Below, one piece after another: positions 61,869 to 64,000 of a stretch of DNA of 64,000 bases. Origin of the DNA: Comamonadaceae bacterium (GTDB lineage Bacteria > Pseudomonadota > Gammaproteobacteria > Burkholderiales > Burkholderiaceae_C); assembly GCA_947374485.1 (NCBI GenBank), contig CANCCF010000002.1:1-64000 (forward strand). The letters run 5' to 3'. A program made the translations under genes and the position numbers. Under the pieces are notes generated by a model. It saw nothing but the letters and a program-made list of their open reading frames with translations. It was not told the origin of the DNA and searched no databases. Position 1 is the first letter of the stretch, and the number at the start of each line of letters is the position of its first letter.

Positions 61869-63874
61869 CTCACGTAACTAATCTTGACGAAGGGCACCAG
61901 CAGCTCTTCCACTGAGATGCCACCGTGCACGACTGCTGGCTCGCCCTCTTGGATGAAAGCGGTACGGCCACCAGAAAAGACGGGCAAGTAGGCAGCTGGT
62001 AGCCCAGGCACCTCCAACCTGAAAGCACTTGGATTCGACTGAAGCATTTTGGTTGCAAGCGTCTCGCTGCCATAAATGCGAACCCTTTCCCCACGCTGCT
62101 CTGGCGCCACGCCTTCTTTAGGGCTACCTTGACCGATCGCCTCGACGTTCCCATGGTCAGCCGTCAGGTAGACGTGAAAGCCTTTGTTGAGCAGCATTGT
62201 GAAGAGCTGATCGACAAACCCTGTTTCGCACCAGCCTTCAATTTGTTGAGCGATGCCTCTCTTCCCCAACACGGCACCATGCACGATTTCGTCAACGGTA
62301 TCAATGACCAAGCCTACCACTTTGATGGAGGGGGTCGACAGTGCAGCCTCCAACTCCGGCAACTGGTCCACGCGTTGAATCTTCTTTTGGTAAAAGATTT
62401 CATTGGCGCGAAGACCTTGATCAGGATGCTGCCAAAACTGCGACCACTTGGCTGGCTCTGGGGCTGTTGTACCGATGGTTTCGGAAAAGTCGCGCGGCTT
62501 GTCTCCCGAGAATATGGCTTGTCTGGATACGGACGTCAAAGTAGGCAGCCAGGCAAAACAGGCACTCTCTTCAAACCCGAGCCTTGGCGCTTTCTTAGCC
62601 AATGCCTCCCGGATTTGAACCCACTGATCAATGGCGAGACCATCAAACACAAGGAGTGCTATTTTGGCCTCACCTGCACCGCGCCGCATTGAAAGAAAGC
62701 GTGGCACATGGTGAACCATGATTGGTCCCTTAGTGCTTATCAGGGAAGGTAGGTCGGCATAGTGCGTGATCAGCCATTCCTTGAGATGCGCATTGACTTT
62801 GTCCTGCAGCGCTTCCATTGAGGCTCTAAGCCCCTCTGCGCGAGCTGAGTCCAAGGCATGAAAGCGAGCAAGTAACTCACCCAGCCGGCGGGACAAGTTA
62901 AACCAGTCGCGATATGGCGAGTCCAATGTTGGCAAGGACTGCGCAATGCCAATGATTCCTTCTGCCACCAGATTGCGCATTGCCAAGGGATCTTGCACCA
63001 CCCCTAGCTTTGCCCAGTCAGGAATGCTCATGGGCGGCCCCTGCACCACCAAGGGATGGAGCAAGCCTTCCAGGAACATCGAACTGATAAGCACGCGCAC
63101 CTCGGAATCCTCAAACGGGATGTCGGCCTCAGCAACAGAGCCTGGCGGTGTTGGCTCGGCGGCTCTCAAACCCGTTAAACCGAGCTGTGACAGATGGCGA
63201 TACCAAGCCTCCTGCACCATACGAAGCAAGGTGCCCTTTGAAGAAAACAATTCACGTAGAGGCAGCGCCTTGAAGGCTATCTGGTCGCTCAATACATGCG
63301 CCACATGCTCAGCCAGAACCATTGGCAAAACTGCGTCCCGATAGTGCAGCCACAACAGTTCGTACCAAAGCACTTTGGCGCGCAGAATCACATGCGGGTT
63401 AATCTGGAATATATGGGTCAGTACAAACTCTTTGGTCTCAGATTCACCAAGTGACTGAACGGCGTGTTTTGCCTGGGCGTCGAAGAGTGCTTCAAGATGC
63501 TCCGCGCCAATTTGCCGAACCACCGGATAGCTGAGTTTTGGAAATAGGTTGGCAAGACTAAGGCTCACTTGGCGCGCCTGCCGCAGGTAGTCCCAGGGCA
63601 GGTCACTGGTTCTACTGCCACGCAAGTGCAAAACAAGTGCCTTGGCAGGACCGTCTTCACCACGGTCCCAGGCACTGCGGTAGCGCTCTTCGTACTCTGC
63701 ACGGAACGCGACCGAGTCCTGGAAGGAAATCAGCTCGAACCCCTTTTCACGCAGGCCCAAGAGAACTTGCTCCTGCAACAGCACATCATCAGGATCGGTT
63801 GCAATCCACAGGCGTGACAGATCTTCGGTAAAGGCAGAAAGAATTTGCTCAATCCAGGGGCTCATTTGGGGCAC
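61865..63874 (-). CDS. pglZ: BREX phosphatase-domain protein PglZ (type 3-like)
   Basis: A 669-residue PglZ protein. The alkaline-phosphatase-like core lies in the C-terminal half: LLVFDGLAIDQW (metal Asp), PTLTSVSRQAIFSGDKPRDF (nucleophile region), LVIDTVDEIVHGAV, and YLTADHGNVEAIGQG. The N-terminal half is helical with WIATDPDDVLL near residue 23. PglZ is found in all BREX types and is needed for phage exclusion and for host methylation. It overlaps the brxA-like gene by 4 bp; another gene ends 4 bp upstream. Confidence 0.9.
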   Translation of the reverse strand: MPQMSPWIEQILSAFTEDLSRLWIATDPDDVLLQEQVLLGLREKGFELISFQDSVAFRAEYEERYRSAWDRGEDGPAKALVLHLRGSRTSDLPWDYLRQARQVSLSLANLFPKLSYPVVRQIGAEHLEALFDAQAKHAVQSLGESETKEFVLTHIFQINPHVILRAKVLWYELLWLHYRDAVLPMVLAEHVAHVLSDQIAFKALPLRELFSSKGTLLRMVQEAWYRHLSQLGLTGLRAAEPTPPGSVAEADIPFEDSEVRVLISSMFLEGLLHPLVVQGPPMSIPDWAKLGVVQDPLAMRNLVAEGIIGIAQSLPTLDSPYRDWFNLSRRLGELLARFHALDSARAEGLRASMEALQDKVNAHLKEWLITHYADLPSLISTKGPIMVHHVPRFLSMRRGAGEAKIALLVFDGLAIDQWVQIREALAKKAPRLGFEESACFAWLPTLTSVSRQAIFSGDKPRDFSETIGTTAPEPAKWSQFWQHPDQGLRANEIFYQKKIQRVDQLPELEAALSTPSIKVVGLVIDTVDEIVHGAVLGKRGIAQQIEGWCETGFVDQLFTMLLNKGFHVYLTADHGNVEAIGQGSPKEGVAPEQRGERVRIYGSETLATKMLQSNPSAFRLEVPGLPAAYLPVFSGGRTAFIQEGEPAVVHGGISVEELLVPFVKISYVS

Positions 63875-63878
63875 TCAG

Positions 63879-64000
63879 CTATGCGGCCAAAGGGAGGGCT
63901 GCATTTCGAACTGGAATTTCATAGGCTTGCATCTCGCCCGATTGATCGAGGCGTATCGCCAGCGTTATGGGTTGGTCAGCCTCCAGAAGCATTGAGGCTC
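63879..64000 (-). CDS. Partial gene upstream of pglZ, possibly brxHII
   Basis: The last 40 codons of a minus-strand gene that continues beyond the right edge. The tail reads DQPITLAIRLDQSGEMQAYE and ends before a TAG at 63879, 4 bp from the pglZ start. In type 3 BREX the helicase gene brxHII precedes pglZ, so that is the best guess. The fragment itself has no diagnostic motif. Confidence 0.45.
   Translation of the reverse strand, partial: ASMLLEADQPITLAIRLDQSGEMQAYEIPVRNAALPLAA

Overview
The window looks like chromosome of a GC-rich betaproteobacterium (Burkholderiales, most likely Comamonadaceae, Rhodoferax/Polaromonas-like). The reasons are a form II RuBisCO operon (cbbM-cbbQ-cbbO), a Cupriavidus-like cbbY-F-P-T-Z gene order beside a divergent cbbR, and a DUF3348-DUF802-OmpA-DUF2894 operon that I know mainly from this order. 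No rRNA, intact tRNA or CRISPR array was seen. All product names come from reading translated sequence by eye; no search was run.

Region 1 (1-22.9 kb) is core genome at high GC. A four-gene envelope stator-like operon (0.36-4.2 kb) is followed on the minus strand by a VapBC-type toxin-antitoxin pair and the Calvin-cycle genes cbbZ, cbbT, cbbP, cbbF and cbbY. Divergent cbbR is followed by a cytochrome bd oxidase operon (cydP-cydA-cydB-cydX) and a flavoprotein-SelD fusion. Converging on these is the cbbM-cbbQ-cbbO operon, with a ParDE-type pair upstream. A 16-bp motif shared by the cbbR/cbbY and cbbM promoter regions is a good candidate CbbR operator linking the two halves of the regulon.

Region 2 (about 23.3-31.7 kb) is AT-richer, apparently foreign DNA. 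It holds a 1859-residue protein with two complete tyrosine-recombinase active sites, an unknown convergent gene, and about 0.6 kb of non-coding DNA dense in perfect inverted repeats.

Region 3 (32.2-39.0 kb) is a complete type I Zorya anti-phage operon (zorA-zorB-zorC-zorD). Region 4 (39-50.7 kb) is a patchwork of small unknown genes, an XRE/ImmA-type peptidase with a PIN protein, a YbjN-like gene, a histone-deacetylase-family hydrolase, a MerR regulator with a VIT/vWA protein, and an HD-domain protein.

Region 5 (50.7-64 kb) starts with a NERD-domain helicase gene split by a seemingly intact IS21-family element (4-bp target duplication). It is followed by an uncharacterised two-gene operon encoding a PD-(D/E)XK-like nuclease with a Cys-rich tail. 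The window ends with the 3' part of a probable type 3 BREX operon on the minus strand (partial upstream gene, pglZ, a brxA-like gene, a DUF262/DUF1524 nuclease of the GmrSD/BrxU kind, and an unknown gene). Regions 2-5 together form a defence island: recombinase, Zorya, toxin-antitoxin-like module, broken helicase, candidate new nuclease system and BREX. A 17-bp palindrome (GGCTC-N7-GAGCC) recurs in intergenic gaps through both the core and the island.
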